DNA of 64,000 nucleotides, taken from Xenophilus sp. Marseille-Q4582. GTDB lineage: Bacteria > Pseudomonadota > Gammaproteobacteria > Burkholderiales > Burkholderiaceae_C. Shown here in pieces: positions 35,851-44,895 of this stretch; the first letter of the stretch is position 1, and every line of letters starts with the position of its first letter. Under the pieces are notes generated by a model. The model ran no database searches. It was given only the letters and a program-made list of their open reading frames with translations, and was not told where the DNA came from. A program made the position numbers and the translations under genes. The DNA is taken from contig NZ_CAKAKO010000004.1 of NCBI RefSeq assembly GCF_916700565.1, forward strand, positions 859,979 through 923,978, in the 5' to 3' direction.

Positions 35851-36888
35851 ATGCAAAAGAACAATCCTCTTCGCGGCTGGCAGGTCGACCGCAGCGCCAT
35901 CCGCCACGTGGGCCACGGCCTGCAGCGTCCCGAATGCGTGCTGGCCGAACGCGACGGCACCCTGTGGGCGGCCGATGCGCGCGGCGGCGTGATGCGCATC
36001 GCGCCCGACGGCGCGCAGCAGCTGATCGCGCCCGCCGCTGCAAGCGCCGCTGCGGCCACGCCGGGCTTTGCCGAGCGCTACGTGCTCAGCCAGGGCTCGC
36101 TGCCCAACGGCCTGGCCTTGCTGCCCAATGGCGACTTCCTGATCGCCAACTGGGGCACCGATGCGGTGGAGGTGATGGACCGGCAGGGCCGGGTGCGCCG
36201 CCTGTTCGACCGCATCGACGGCCAGCCGCTGGGCAAGGCCAACTTCGTGCTGCGCGACCGGCGCGGGCGCCTCTGGCTCACGGTGACCACCCGCATGCAG
36301 CCCTGGACCGATTCCATCAACGCCCGCGTGGCGGACGGCTACATCGCCCTCATCGACGAGCGCGGCGTGCGCATCGTGGCCGATGGCTTCGAGGGCACCA
36401 ACGAGGTCCGCATGGACGCGGACGAGGAATGGCTCTACGTGGTCGAAAGCAACGCGCGCCGCATCTCGCGCCTGCGCGTGGGGCAAGACGGCGCGTTGAG
36501 TGGCCGCGAGGTCTACGGCCCGGCCCGGCTGCCCGGCTTTCCCGACGGCTTCGCCTTCGATGCCTTCGGCAACCTGTGGGTCACGCTGGTCATGGCCGAC
36601 CGGCTGGTGGCCATCACGCCCGACGGCGAGCTGCTGACGCTGCTGGACGACGGCAACCCGCAGGCCACCCGGGCGCTCGACGCGCATTACGAAGCGCGCA
36701 CGCTCACGCCCGAGATCATGGCCGCCGCCTGCGGCACGCTGGCCCCGTGGATGGCCAGCCTCAGCTTCGGCGGCGCCGACCTGCGGACCGTCTACCTCGG
36801 CAGCCTGCGCGGCAGCACCTTGCCCAGCTTCCGCTCGCCAGTGGCGGGCCTGCCTCCCGTTCACTGGAACGAAAGAACTTCCCCATGA
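35851..36888 (+). CDS. SMP-30/gluconolactonase-family protein
   Basis: A 345-residue six-bladed propeller protein: GLQRPECVLAERDGTLWAADARGGVMRI, SLPNGLALLPNGDFLIANWG, EGTNEVRMDADEEWLYVVES and PGFPDGFAFDAFGNLWVTL. The metal-site residues Glu (RPECV), Asn and Asp (FPDGF) of the family are present. It would hydrolyse a lactone. It starts with MQKNNPLRG and its stop overlaps the next start (ATGA). First gene of the catabolic island. Confidence 0.85.
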   Translation: MQKNNPLRGWQVDRSAIRHVGHGLQRPECVLAERDGTLWAADARGGVMRIAPDGAQQLIAPAAASAAAATPGFAERYVLSQGSLPNGLALLPNGDFLIANWGTDAVEVMDRQGRVRRLFDRIDGQPLGKANFVLRDRRGRLWLTVTTRMQPWTDSINARVADGYIALIDERGVRIVADGFEGTNEVRMDADEEWLYVVESNARRISRLRVGQDGALSGREVYGPARLPGFPDGFAFDAFGNLWVTLVMADRLVAITPDGELLTLLDDGNPQATRALDAHYEARTLTPEIMAAACGTLAPWMASLSFGGADLRTVYLGSLRGSTLPSFRSPVAGLPPVHWNERTSP

Positions 36889-37874
36889 AATTCGCCACCC
36901 TGAAGAATGGCCGCAAGGACGGCCGACTGGTTGTCGTCTCGCGCGACCTGCGCCATGCCGTGGCCGCCGACGACATCGCCGCCACGCTGCTCGATGCGGT
37001 GGAGCGGTGGGACGAGGTTGCGGCCGCGCTGGCGCAGCGCTACGACGCGCTCAATGCCGGCCAGGCGCCGGGCGCCTTTGCCTTCGACCCGGTGGCCGCC
37101 GCCGCGCCGCTGCCGCGCGCGCCCCAGTGGTGCGACGGCTCGGCCTTCCTGAACCACGGCCGGCTCATGGAGAAGGCCTTCGACATCGCGCCCATCCCCG
37201 ACAGCGAACGCATCCCGCTGATGTACCAGGGCGGCAGCGACGACTTCCTCGGGCCGCACGACGATGTGCCGCTGCCCGACGAGGCGCATGGCATCGACTT
37301 CGAGGGTGAGTTCGGCGCCATCGTGGGCCCGGTGCCGATGGGCTGCACGGCCGCGCAGGCGCGTTCGCGCATCCGGCTGCTGGTGCAGATCAACGACGTG
37401 AGCCTGCGCGCCTTCGGCCCGCGCGAAATGCGCACCGGCTTCGGCTTCTTCCAGGCCAAGCCCTCGTCCAGCTTCGCGCCCGTGGCCGTCACGCCCGACG
37501 AGATCGGCGAGGCCTGGCGCGATGCGCGCGTGCACCTGGACCTGGCCGTGCAGTACAACGGCCAGTGGTTCGGCGAGCCCAATGGGCGCGAGATGAACTT
37601 CGGTTTCGACGAACTGATCGCGCATGCCGCGAAGACACGCCGGCTGTCGGCGGGCACCGTGATCGGCTCGGGCACGGTGAGCAACGCGGGCGGCGCGAAG
37701 GGCTCAGCCTGCATCGCCGAGCGGCGCGCCATCGAGCTGATCGATCAGGGCGAAAGCCGCACGCCCTTCATGCATTTCGGCGACCGCGTGCGCATGGAAG
37801 CGCGCTGGCAGGGCGCGCCGGTGTTCGGCGCCATCGACCAGCAGGTGGTGTGCGCCGCGCCGCCGCAGGATTGA
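36885..37874 (+). CDS. fumarylacetoacetate hydrolase family protein
   Basis: A 329-residue FAH-fold protein: MKFATLKNGRKDGRLVVVSRD, a long variable N-domain, then DFEGEFGAIVG (metal ligands), INDVSLR, FFQAKPSSSFAPVAVTPDEIG, NFGFDELIAHAAKTRRLSAGTVIGSGTVSN and GDRVRMEA. These enzymes cut C-C bonds of acylpyruvates or decarboxylate or hydrate related acids with Mg2+. The substrate is unknown. Overlaps the SMP-30 gene by four bases; the cyclase gene follows by 11 bp. Confidence 0.85.
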   Translation: MKFATLKNGRKDGRLVVVSRDLRHAVAADDIAATLLDAVERWDEVAAALAQRYDALNAGQAPGAFAFDPVAAAAPLPRAPQWCDGSAFLNHGRLMEKAFDIAPIPDSERIPLMYQGGSDDFLGPHDDVPLPDEAHGIDFEGEFGAIVGPVPMGCTAAQARSRIRLLVQINDVSLRAFGPREMRTGFGFFQAKPSSSFAPVAVTPDEIGEAWRDARVHLDLAVQYNGQWFGEPNGREMNFGFDELIAHAAKTRRLSAGTVIGSGTVSNAGGAKGSACIAERRAIELIDQGESRTPFMHFGDRVRMEARWQGAPVFGAIDQQVVCAAPPQD

Positions 37875-37885
37875 GGGAGCCGACG

Positions 37886-38671
37886 ATGCCGCGATTCGTG
37901 GACCTGTCCATCTACCTGGAGAACGACGTGCTCTCCGACCCGCCGCCGCTGGCGCCGAAGATCACCTACCAGAAGCACACGGACACGCTGCCCGAGTTCA
38001 TGCAGCTCATCCCCGGCACGAAGGCCGAGGACTATCCCGACGGGGAGGCGGCCGCCTCGGAATGGGTGACGCTGACCACGCACAGCGGCACGCACCTGGA
38101 CGCGCCCTACCACTTCCATTCCACGCAGGACGCCAAGCTGGGCGGCAGCCGGCCGTCGACCACCATCGACGCGGTGCCGCTGGACTGGTGCTTCCGCCCC
38201 GGCGTGAAGCTGGACTTCCGCCACTTTCCCGACGGCTATGTGGTCACGGCCGCCGACGTGGAGGCCGAACTGCGGCGCATCGGCCACACGCTGGCGCCGC
38301 TGGAGATCGTGGTGGTCAACACGCGCGCTGGCCAGTGCTACGGGCGCAACGACTACATCCACGCCGGCTGCGGCATGGGCTATGAGGCGACCATGTACCT
38401 GCTGGAGCGCGGCGTGCGCCTGACCGGCACCGACGCCTGGAGCTGGGACGCCCCCTTTTCCTACACCGCCCGGCGCATCGCCGAGACCGGCGACACCTCG
38501 CTGATCTGGGAAGGTCACAAGGCAGGGCGCGACATCGGCTACTGCCACCTGGAGAAGCTGCACAACCTGGAAGCGCTGCCGGCCGACGGCTTCACCATCT
38601 GCTGCTTCCCGCACAAGATCCGCGGCGCCTCGGCCGGCTGGACGCGCGCCGTGGCCATCTTCGAGGACTGA
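37886..38671 (+). CDS. cyclase-family metal hydrolase (kynurenine formamidase-like)
   Basis: A 261-residue protein with the family signature HSGTHLDAPYHF (66-77) giving zinc ligands and catalytic His. Other blocks are NTRAGQCYGRNDYIHAGCGM and TDAWSWDAPF. The N-terminal FVDLSIYLENDV is typical. Relatives hydrolyse N-formylkynurenine, isatin or small imides. In this cluster the substrate is unknown; a cyclic imide or amide intermediate is conceivable. DenD-like gene begins four bases after its stop. Confidence 0.83.
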   Translation: MPRFVDLSIYLENDVLSDPPPLAPKITYQKHTDTLPEFMQLIPGTKAEDYPDGEAAASEWVTLTTHSGTHLDAPYHFHSTQDAKLGGSRPSTTIDAVPLDWCFRPGVKLDFRHFPDGYVVTAADVEAELRRIGHTLAPLEIVVVNTRAGQCYGRNDYIHAGCGMGYEATMYLLERGVRLTGTDAWSWDAPFSYTARRIAETGDTSLIWEGHKAGRDIGYCHLEKLHNLEALPADGFTICCFPHKIRGASAGWTRAVAIFED

Positions 38672-38674
38672 ACG

Positions 38675-39682
38675 ATGCGCGTCCTCGTGACCGGGGCCGG
38701 TGGCTTCATCGGCGCGACGCTCGTGCGCCTGCTCCAGGCCCAGGGGCAGGTGGGCGGGCAGCCGATCAGCGCGCTGGCCTTGGCGGACCGGCAATTGCCG
38801 GCCGACTGCGGCGGTGCGCTGGTGCTGGAAGGCGACCTGGCCGACGCCGGCCTGCAGGAGCGCATCGCCGCTTTCGCGCCGCAGCTGTGCTTCCACCTGG
38901 CCGCCGTGCCCGGCGGCGCGGCCGAGGCCGATCCGGCGCTGAGCCGCCGCGTCAACCTGGACGCCACGCTGGACCTGTTCCAGACGCTGGCCGATGCCGC
39001 GCGCTCGCGCGCAGAGGCCGCGCCCGTGGTGGTCTACGCCAGCACCATCGCCGTCTACGGCAGCCCCTTGCCCGACCCGGTCACACCCGCCAGCTTCACG
39101 CGCCCGCCCATGACCTATGGCGCGCACAAGCTGGCCTGCGAGATCGTGCTGGCGGACTTCACGCGCCGCGGCCTGCTCGATGGCCGCTCGCTGCGCCTGC
39201 CGGGCATCGTGGCCCGGCCGCGCGCGCCGTCCGGCCTGGTGTCGGCCTTCATGAGCGAGCTGCTGCATGCGGTGGCGGCGGGCGAGCCCTTCGTCTGCCC
39301 GGTCGGCCCGCAGGCCACCGCCTGGTGGATGTCGGCACGGCGTTGCGTGCAGAACCTGATGCACGCCGCCTGCATGGACCCGGCGCGCGATCCGGACGGG
39401 CAGGGCGCCCGCGCCTGGCCCTTGCCGGTGCTGCGGCTGTCCATCGCCGAGGTGGTGCAGACGCTGTCAGCGGCCTATGGCGTGGACGGTGAGCGCCTGG
39501 TGCGCCATGCGCCGCAGCCCGAGGTGGAGGCCGTGTTCGGTCGCTACCCGGTGCTGGACGACCGCGCCGCGCGCGGGCTGGGCCTGCGCGACGACGGTTC
39601 GCCCGAGGCGCTGGTGCGGCGGGCACTCGAGCCGCAGTTCGACGACGCGGCCCATGACCCCTTTTCCTTTTCCCTGATCTGA
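38675..39682 (+). CDS. denD: NAD-dependent epimerase/dehydratase, D-erythronate dehydrogenase-like
   Basis: A 335-residue extended SDR. TGAGGFIG (6-13) binds NAD, LAAVPGGAAEADPALSRRVNLDATL is the region after the Rossmann core, and YASTIAVYGS plus YGAHKLACE supply the Ser-Tyr-Lys triad. RLPGIVARP and the end RYPVLDDRAARGLGLRDDGSPEALV match DenD, which oxidises D-erythronate at C2. Paralogues with other sugar-acid substrates exist, so the symbol is provisional. Confidence 0.75.
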   Translation: MRVLVTGAGGFIGATLVRLLQAQGQVGGQPISALALADRQLPADCGGALVLEGDLADAGLQERIAAFAPQLCFHLAAVPGGAAEADPALSRRVNLDATLDLFQTLADAARSRAEAAPVVVYASTIAVYGSPLPDPVTPASFTRPPMTYGAHKLACEIVLADFTRRGLLDGRSLRLPGIVARPRAPSGLVSAFMSELLHAVAAGEPFVCPVGPQATAWWMSARRCVQNLMHAACMDPARDPDGQGARAWPLPVLRLSIAEVVQTLSAAYGVDGERLVRHAPQPEVEAVFGRYPVLDDRAARGLGLRDDGSPEALVRRALEPQFDDAAHDPFSFSLI

Positions 39683-39708
39683 AGCGTAGCTTGGATGCGC
39701 ACATCTGC

Positions 39709-40716
39709 ATGAACTTCTCGAGACTCCCCCGACGTTCGCTGCTTCGCGGTGCCGCCGCGCTGCCCCTGGCGTCGCTGGCCACGCTGGCGCCACGGGCGCA
39801 GGCGCAGACCCCGGCATCCTTTCCGAGCCGGCCGCTGACCTGGGTCGTGCCCTATCCGGCGGGCGGCTTCGGCGATGCGCTGTCACGCATGCTGGCGCAA
39901 AAGCTCGCGGAGCAGCTGCACCAGCCGGTCATCGTCGACAACCGGCCGGGCGCGGGCGGACAGATCGGCGTCAACTTCGCCAAGCAGCAGCCGGCCGATG
40001 GCCACACCCTGCTGTACGGCGACCTCGGGCCTTTCTCCATGAACGCCGGCCTGTACCCCAAACTGAGTTACGACACGCTCAAGGACTTCGCGCCGCTCAC
40101 CCGCCTGCTGGTCACGCCCACGCTGCTGATCGTGCCGGCCCACAGTCCGCTGCGCAGCTGGCAGGACCTGGTGCGGGCTGCGCATTCGGAGAAGGGGCTG
40201 AACTACGGCTCCTACGGCATGGGCAGCCAGCCGCACATCTGGGTCGAGATGCTCAACGGCGAGCTCAAGGGCCGCATGACCCACGTCGCCTACAAGGGCG
40301 GCGCGCCCGCCGTGCAGGACCTGATGGCCGGCCACATCGACCTGATGCTGGACGTGACGCCCAGCAGCATTCCGCTGGTGCGCGAGGGCAAGGCGCGCGC
40401 GCTGGCGGTGGTCGGCAGCGAGCGCCGCCTGCCGCAGCTGCCGCAGGTTCCGACCATCGCCGAGCTGGGCCTGCCGAAGCTGAACGTGTCGGGCTGGACC
40501 GGCGTGATGGTGAAGGCGGGCACGCCCGAGCCCATTGCCCACCTGCTGCACGACGCGGTGGTGAAGGCGTTGCAGTCGCCCGAGGTGGTGCAGCGCTACG
40601 CCGACCTGGGGCTGAGCGTGGCGCCCAGCTCGCGCGCCGAGTTCGGCACGCTGATCCGCACCGAGACCGCGCGCTGGGGCGAGGTCATCCGGCGCGTGGG
40701 GGTGAAGCTTGAGTAA
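39709..40716 (+). CDS. Bug/TctC-type tripartite transporter receptor, no. 1
   Basis: A 335-residue periplasmic receptor. The signal includes RLPRRSLLRGAAALPLASLATLAPRAQAQ with a twin Arg. WVVPYPAGGFGDALSRMLAQKL, PVIVDNRPGAGGQIGVNFAKQQPADGHTLLYGD and KGGAPAVQDLMAGHIDLM are Bug hallmarks. The ATG at 39709 gives a normal signal; an in-frame TTG at 39691 would add six residues. It probably binds a carboxylate made or used by the surrounding enzymes. No TctA/TctB membrane genes are in the window. Confidence 0.88.
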   Translation: MNFSRLPRRSLLRGAAALPLASLATLAPRAQAQTPASFPSRPLTWVVPYPAGGFGDALSRMLAQKLAEQLHQPVIVDNRPGAGGQIGVNFAKQQPADGHTLLYGDLGPFSMNAGLYPKLSYDTLKDFAPLTRLLVTPTLLIVPAHSPLRSWQDLVRAAHSEKGLNYGSYGMGSQPHIWVEMLNGELKGRMTHVAYKGGAPAVQDLMAGHIDLMLDVTPSSIPLVREGKARALAVVGSERRLPQLPQVPTIAELGLPKLNVSGWTGVMVKAGTPEPIAHLLHDAVVKALQSPEVVQRYADLGLSVAPSSRAEFGTLIRTETARWGEVIRRVGVKLE

Positions 40717-41515
40717 GCAGGGCAAGGCGCTGCCGTGCGCTCCCGAAAGCCTGTTCAGCCTGCACGGGCAGGTGGCGCTGGTCACCGGGGCCGCAGGTGG
40801 GCTGGGCCGCGCCATTGCCCTGGCTTTTGCGCAGCAGGGCGCGGACCTGGTGCTGTCGGATCGCGAGGCCGCGGACCTGGCGTCCGTGACCGCGCAGTGC
40901 CGCCAGGCCGGTGTGCGCGTGGCGGTGCAGGCGGGCGACCTTGCGCAGGCGGCGCAGGTCGACGCGCTCGCCCACGGCGCGCTGCAGGCCTTCGGCCGCA
41001 TCGACACCCTGGTGTGCAACGCCGGCATGCAGGGCCCGGCCGGCCCGCTGCTGGACGTGGCCGAGGACGATTGGGCGCGTGTGCTGCAGGTCAACCTGGC
41101 CAGTGCGCATGGGCTGTGTGCCGCTCTGCTTCCGGGCATGGCGCAGCGCGGCGAAGGCCGCGTGATCCTGATGGCCAGCATTGCCGCGCTGCGTGGCAAT
41201 GGCGCCATCGGCCTGTATGGCATGAGCAAGGCGGCGTTGGCGCAGCTGGCGCGCAACCTGGCCGTGGAGTGGGGGCCGCGGGGCGTGCGCGCCAACGCCA
41301 TCGCGCCGGGGCTGATCCGCACGCCGCTGGCCGAAGGGCTGCTTGCCGACGCCGCCTTCATGGCGCGCCGGCTGGCGATGACGCCGCTGCGCCGCGTCGG
41401 CGAGCCGCACGAAGTCGCCGGCGTGGCCGTGCTGCTGGCCGCGGCGGCCGGCGCCTTCATCACCGGCCAGACGCTGGTGGTGGACGGCGGCACGCTGATT
41501 TCGGACGGCAGTTGA
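40709..41515 (+). CDS. short-chain dehydrogenase/reductase
   Basis: A 268-residue classical SDR: TGAAGGLGRA (cofactor), NAGMQGP, catalytic S in ASIAALRGNG, Y-x-x-x-K in LYGMSKAAL, and the PG/T region NAIAPGLIRTPLAE. The end is GQTLVVDGGTLISDG. It starts at a TTG that overlaps the receptor gene by eight bases; no ATG or GTG fits the conserved start. Substrate unknown; by context a hydroxyacid or sugar acid of the island's pathway. Confidence 0.85.
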   Translation: MSKQGKALPCAPESLFSLHGQVALVTGAAGGLGRAIALAFAQQGADLVLSDREAADLASVTAQCRQAGVRVAVQAGDLAQAAQVDALAHGALQAFGRIDTLVCNAGMQGPAGPLLDVAEDDWARVLQVNLASAHGLCAALLPGMAQRGEGRVILMASIAALRGNGAIGLYGMSKAALAQLARNLAVEWGPRGVRANAIAPGLIRTPLAEGLLADAAFMARRLAMTPLRRVGEPHEVAGVAVLLAAAAGAFITGQTLVVDGGTLISDGS

Positions 41516-41600
41516 GCGGAGCCGGGCGGCGCCTCTCGGCACCCCGCCGCGCCCCGCGGTGCCGCGCGCTGAACAAGAGCAAGAGAAGAAGGAGACACGC

Positions 41601-42788
41601 ATGTTCAAGTACTTCCCGACGAACTACGTCTGGAATCTCTCGGTCGATCTGGCCATCGAGATGGGTGCGCGCATCGGCGAGATCGAAGCCATGTGCGCGC
41701 CGCTGCAGGAGGCCGCGAAGCAGCCCGATGCCGCCGCCTCTTTGGCCTTCCGCCAGAGCTGGGAGCGCATGGCCGACCAGCTGTGCGCGCTGGCGGCCGA
41801 AGACGAGGCGCGTGGCCGCCTCATTTCTGCTGGCGACAAGCTGGGCCGCGCCGCCACCTACCTGATCACGGCCGAGCGGCTACAGGGCCATGGCGCGCCG
41901 GGCCGCGATGCGCTGTACCGGCGCTTTCTTGACACCTTCGCGCGCGGCATCCGCCTGGCGGGCGAGAACTGCGAGCGGGTCGAGATTCCGTACGGCGATG
42001 CCCCCATCGCCGGCCTCTACGTGCGCGCGGAAGGCGTGCCGGCCGGCGCCCGCGCGCCGCTGCTGGTGCAGGTGAACGGCCTCGACTCCACCAAGGAGAT
42101 GAAGTACCGCGTGGGCTTGCCGCGCTGGCTGGCGCAGCGCGGCGTGGCCTCGCTGGTCATCGACCAGCCCGGCTCGGGCGAGGCCCTGCGCCTGCACGGC
42201 CTCACGGCGCTGGTGGAGGCTGAGCGCTGGGCCGCCCCGGTGGTGGACTGGCTGCAGGCGCGGCCCGACGTGGACCCGCGGCGCATCGGCCTCGAAGGCG
42301 TGTCGCTGGGCGGCTACTTCTGCCCGCGCGCCGTGGCCTTCGAGCCGCGCTTCGCCTGCGGCGTGGTCTGGGGTGCCAACCACGACTGGCGCGACGTGCA
42401 GCACAAGCGCCTGGCCCGCGAGGGCAGCTTTCCGGTGCCGCACTACTGGGAGCATGTGCGCTGGGTGTGGGGCGCGCAGGACCAGGACGAATTCCTGCGC
42501 ATCGCCGAGCGCGTGCACCTGGACGGCGTGGTGGAGAAGATCCGCGTGCCCTTCCTCGTCACGCACGGCGAGAAGGATTCGCAGATTCCCCTGCACTGGG
42601 CGCAGCGCACCTACGACCAACTGGTGAACAGTCCGCAGCGTGAACTCAAGGTGTTCACCGAGCGCGAGGGCGGCGCCCAGCATTCCAGTTTCGACAACTC
42701 GGCCAATGCCGGCGCGTACATCGCCGACTGGGTGGCCGAAACCCTGGGCGGGCGCACCGCATCGCCCGACATGGAGACACAGGCATGA
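41601..42788 (+). CDS. alpha/beta hydrolase, 2,6-dihydropseudooxynicotine hydrolase-like
   Basis: A 395-residue hydrolase with a helical N-terminal domain of ~130 residues and a C-terminal alpha/beta domain. LLVQVNGLDSTKEM is the oxyanion region, EGVSLGGYF carries the nucleophile Ser, THGEKDSQIP the Asp, and GGAQHSSFDN the His. This arrangement resembles the C-C hydrolase of nicotine breakdown and the FrsA/DUF1100 group. It may break a C-C or ester bond in the island's substrate. AAGGAGA precedes the ATG. Overlaps the next receptor gene (ATGA). Confidence 0.8.
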   Translation: MFKYFPTNYVWNLSVDLAIEMGARIGEIEAMCAPLQEAAKQPDAAASLAFRQSWERMADQLCALAAEDEARGRLISAGDKLGRAATYLITAERLQGHGAPGRDALYRRFLDTFARGIRLAGENCERVEIPYGDAPIAGLYVRAEGVPAGARAPLLVQVNGLDSTKEMKYRVGLPRWLAQRGVASLVIDQPGSGEALRLHGLTALVEAERWAAPVVDWLQARPDVDPRRIGLEGVSLGGYFCPRAVAFEPRFACGVVWGANHDWRDVQHKRLAREGSFPVPHYWEHVRWVWGAQDQDEFLRIAERVHLDGVVEKIRVPFLVTHGEKDSQIPLHWAQRTYDQLVNSPQRELKVFTEREGGAQHSSFDNSANAGAYIADWVAETLGGRTASPDMETQA

Positions 42789-43768
42789 CCCTTCGCAGAA
42801 CCTTCCTGGCCGGCTCGGTTGCCGGTCTCGCCGCCCTCGGGCCGATGCGGTCCGTGTTGGCCGCGGCCGACGGCTACCCGCAGCGGCCCATCCGCCTGAT
42901 CGTGCCGAACCCGCCCGGTGGGCCGTCGGACATCGTGGGCCGCTTCCTGGCCGAGTCCATGCGCGGCGAACTGGGCCAGCCCCTGATCGTCGACAACCGG
43001 CCCGGCGCCGCGGGCCTGATCGGCACCAGCGCCGTGGCCGCGGCGCCGGCCGACGGCTACACGGTGCTCGTGACCTCGCGTTCCAACCACGTGATCGCGC
43101 CGCTGGTGCAGCAGGGCGCGCAGGTGGACCCGCCGCGCGAGCTGGCGCCTGTCGGCCTGGCGCTGCGAGCCGTGGGCCTGCTGTGCACGCCCGCGAAGTC
43201 GCCGTGGCAGACGCTGGGCGCCTTCATCCAGCAGGCCAAGGCGCAGCCGGGCCAGCTCTTCTACGGCAGCGCGGGCATCGGCGCGACCAACCACATCGCC
43301 CTGGAGCAGTTCAAGTCGCTCACGGGTGCGGACCTGGTCCACGTGCCCTACAAGGGCTCGGGCCTGCTGATCACCGGGCTGATGGCCGGCGAGGTGCAAC
43401 TGGCGCTGCTGGACTTTTCCTCGGCCCAGGCCGGCCTGAAGATCGGCGCCATCGCGGCGCTGGCGCAGACCGCGGCGCGCCGGCTGGGTTCGATGCCCGA
43501 GGTGCCCACGCTGGCCGAAAGCGGCTTGCCGCGCTTCGACCCCTCGTTCTGGATCGGGCTGGCCGTGCCCAGGGACATGCCGACGCGCGTCGTCACGCGG
43601 CTCAACAAGGCCTTGAACCACGCGCTGGCCGACACGCAGATGCGGGCGAGGGCACAGGTCAACGGCTGGGAACTGGCCGGTGGCGGGGCCGACGTGCTCG
43701 AAGCCACCATTGCCCAGGACATGGCCGACTTTCCGGGCCTGGTGAAACGGCTGGGCCTGAAGGCCTGA
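42785..43768 (+). CDS. Bug/TctC-type tripartite transporter receptor, no. 2
   Basis: A 327-residue receptor with signal MTLRRTFLAGSVAGLAALGPMRSVLAA. RLIVPNPPGGPSDIVGRFLAESM, IVDNRPGAAGLIGT, VPYKGSGLLITGLMAGEVQLALLD and MPEVPTLAESGLP are family blocks. It is translationally coupled to the hydrolase gene, so its ligand is probably that enzyme's substrate or product. Confidence 0.88.
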   Translation: MTLRRTFLAGSVAGLAALGPMRSVLAAADGYPQRPIRLIVPNPPGGPSDIVGRFLAESMRGELGQPLIVDNRPGAAGLIGTSAVAAAPADGYTVLVTSRSNHVIAPLVQQGAQVDPPRELAPVGLALRAVGLLCTPAKSPWQTLGAFIQQAKAQPGQLFYGSAGIGATNHIALEQFKSLTGADLVHVPYKGSGLLITGLMAGEVQLALLDFSSAQAGLKIGAIAALAQTAARRLGSMPEVPTLAESGLPRFDPSFWIGLAVPRDMPTRVVTRLNKALNHALADTQMRARAQVNGWELAGGGADVLEATIAQDMADFPGLVKRLGLKA

Positions 43769-43818
43769 GCCTGCCATTCTTTGCCGTTTTTTTTGAAGAC
43801 CACGAGCGAGACAACACG

Positions 43819-44796
43819 ATGACATCCCCCCGTTTTCCAAGACGCCTGGTGCTGGGCATGGCCAGTGCCCTGCTGGCGGCCTGCGCATGCGGTGTGCAGG
43901 CGCGGGCGGCGTATCCCGCCAAGCCGGTGCGGCTCGTCGTGCCTTTTCCCGCCGGCACCTCCCCCGACGTGATCGCCCGGCTGTGGGGCAACGCCTTCAC
44001 GCAATCCACCGGGCAGCCCGTCATCGTGGACAACCGCCCGGGCGCCAGCACGATCATCGCCGCGCAGGCCGTGGCCAATGCCACCGCCGACGGCTACACG
44101 CTGCTCTGGACGGTGAACAACACCTTTTCCATCAACCCTTTCGTCTACAAGAAGCTGCCGTACAAGGCCGAGGACTTCGTGCCCATCACGCGCGTGCTGT
44201 CGGTGCCCTATGTCCTGGTGACTTCGGCGCAGTCGAAGTACCTGACCCTGCAGGACCTGATGCGCGAGGCCAAGGCGCGGCCCGATGCGCTGAGCTATGC
44301 CAGCGCGGGCATCGCCCAGGGCACGCACGTGGCGCTGGCGCGCTTGCTGAACCAGGCCGGGGTGTCCATGACGCACGTGCCCTACAAGGATCAATTCGTG
44401 CCCGACGTGATCGCGCAGCGCATCGACGTCGCTTTCGACGCCAGCACAGGCGCCATCCCGCAGGTCAAGGCCGGCAAGGTGCGCGCGCTGGGCGTGTCCA
44501 GTCCCCAGCGCATCGCCGCGCTGCCGGACGTGCCCGCGATCGCCGAAATCTATCCCGGCTTCGTCGGCGACTCCTGGCACGGCATCTTCGCGCCCAGGGG
44601 CACGCCGGAGCCGGTGCTGGCGGCCTTGCTCGCGCAGTCGCAGCGCATCGTCGCTTCACCCGAGTTTCGCGCCACGCTGCAGGGCTACGGCCTCACGCCC
44701 GTGGGGGAAGCGCCCGAGGCCTTCCACCGCTTCCTCGAGGCCGACGCACGGGCCTGGGCGCAGGTCGTGAAGGCCAACGACATCAAGACCGACTGA
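43819..44796 (+). CDS. Bug/TctC-type tripartite transporter receptor, no. 3
   Basis: A 325-residue receptor. The signal ends near QARAAYP after an LLAACACG stretch that could be a lipobox. RLVVPFPAGTSPDVIARLW, VIVDNRPGASTIIAAQAVANATADGYTLLW, PYKDQFVPDVIAQRIDVAFD and LPDVPAIAEIYPGF identify the family. It lies 50 bp after receptor 2, past a T8 run. Confidence 0.87.
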   Translation: MTSPRFPRRLVLGMASALLAACACGVQARAAYPAKPVRLVVPFPAGTSPDVIARLWGNAFTQSTGQPVIVDNRPGASTIIAAQAVANATADGYTLLWTVNNTFSINPFVYKKLPYKAEDFVPITRVLSVPYVLVTSAQSKYLTLQDLMREAKARPDALSYASAGIAQGTHVALARLLNQAGVSMTHVPYKDQFVPDVIAQRIDVAFDASTGAIPQVKAGKVRALGVSSPQRIAALPDVPAIAEIYPGFVGDSWHGIFAPRGTPEPVLAALLAQSQRIVASPEFRATLQGYGLTPVGEAPEAFHRFLEADARAWAQVVKANDIKTD

Positions 44797-44832
44797 TTCG
44801 GACCGACCGCAGCCGCGATCCGCGAGGGGTCA

Positions 44833-44872
44833 CGGCGCAGGCGCCGAGTGTGCCTGCCCAACCCTTTTTTTT
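44833..44872 (+). terminator. weak terminator-like hairpin after receptor 3
   Basis: CGGCGC (44833-44838) and GCGCCG (44841-44846) form a short GC stem. A run of eight T at 44865-44872 follows after an 18-base gap. The gap is too long for a classical intrinsic terminator. The T-run sits 23 bases before the receptor 4 start. Confidence 0.25.
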
Positions 44873-44895
44873 CATTCGCGTTCAAAAGCACACCC